DNA of 64,000 nucleotides from Azospirillum sp. B510 (GTDB lineage Bacteria; Pseudomonadota; Alphaproteobacteria; Azospirillales; Azospirillaceae): contig NC_013854.1 of the NCBI RefSeq assembly GCF_000010725.1, positions 587,001 to 651,000 on the forward strand, given 5' to 3'. Numbering within the stretch: position 1 is the stretch's first letter; the number at the start of each line of letters is the position of its first letter. Made by a program: the position numbers and the translations under genes. This document shows, in pieces, positions 63,963 through 64,000 of the stretch. The notes beneath the pieces are model-generated. The model did not search any database. It saw only the letters and a program-made list of their open reading frames with translations, and had not been told where the DNA came from.

Positions 63963-64000
63963 ACCGGGTGGATGATCCAAGGGGCCTCGCCCTGGCGGAT

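Overview
The window looks like part of the main chromosome of a high-GC alphaproteobacterium, most like Azospirillum or a close relative in the Rhodospirillales. This rests on the uniform GC-rich coding, the many GTG starts, the gene order (ffh-rpsP-rimM-trmD-rplS; rpmH-rnpA-yidD-yidC-engB; rne/amiC-mrcA-prfB; tRNA-tuf-tRNA-secE-nusG-rplKA), DUF2336 and DUF3126 proteins, and an RNase E with a large insertion in its S1 domain. Species was not tested.

Layout. 1-5 kb: the end of a PAS-GAF-GGDEF diguanylate cyclase coupled to a DUF2336 protein, an exported protein, a possible gene remnant and a pentapeptide-repeat protein. 5-15 kb: housekeeping genes for protein targeting, ribosome and tRNA maturation and membrane insertion, then a cation/proton antiporter and argB. 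15-18.8 kb: a CorA-type transporter, thiC under a TPP riboswitch, and greB. 18.9-32.7 kb: rne, divergent amiC, mrcA, then an alginate-acetylation-like pair (AlgI-type MBOAT and AlgJ-type SGNH protein) on the opposite strand, and prfB with a programmed +1 frameshift. The MBOAT gene is split by a 1,613-bp IS1380-family element with a 4-bp target duplication.

32.8-41.3 kb is accessory: a small peptidoglycan-binding-like protein, a flagellar-rod-like small protein, otsB, a strongly structured intergenic RNA candidate, a 20-residue membrane ORF with its own terminator, a ROK kinase, an ankyrin-repeat membrane protein with a degenerate ATPase-like head, and a caspase-fold/SH3/MORN protein that has lost both catalytic residues. 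42-48.3 kb: two ABC importers of the nitrate/sulfonate/pyrimidine type. The first has two permeases and no binding protein; the second is complete. Between them is a small gene with a near-perfect sigma-54 promoter. 48.3-49.4 kb: one AT-rich foreign gene with the architecture of an AbiJ-like HEPN abortive-infection protein. 49.6-55 kb: a branched-chain-amino-acid-type ABC importer with a fused LivHM permease, preceded by a MarR regulator. 55-58.7 kb: an outer-membrane beta-barrel, a Wza-like polysaccharide export lipoprotein and small ORFs. 58.8-64 kb: tRNA-Thr and rlmB, then tRNA-Tyr, tRNA-Gly, tuf, tRNA-Trp, secE, nusG, rplK and rplA.

Most promising for novelty are the lone HEPN/Abi-like gene (48307-49422), the structured RNA candidate (about 34441-34621), the dead caspase-like protein (39087-40772) and the sigma-54-driven unknown gene (45083-45415). 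No CRISPR array, prophage or multi-gene defence island was seen.
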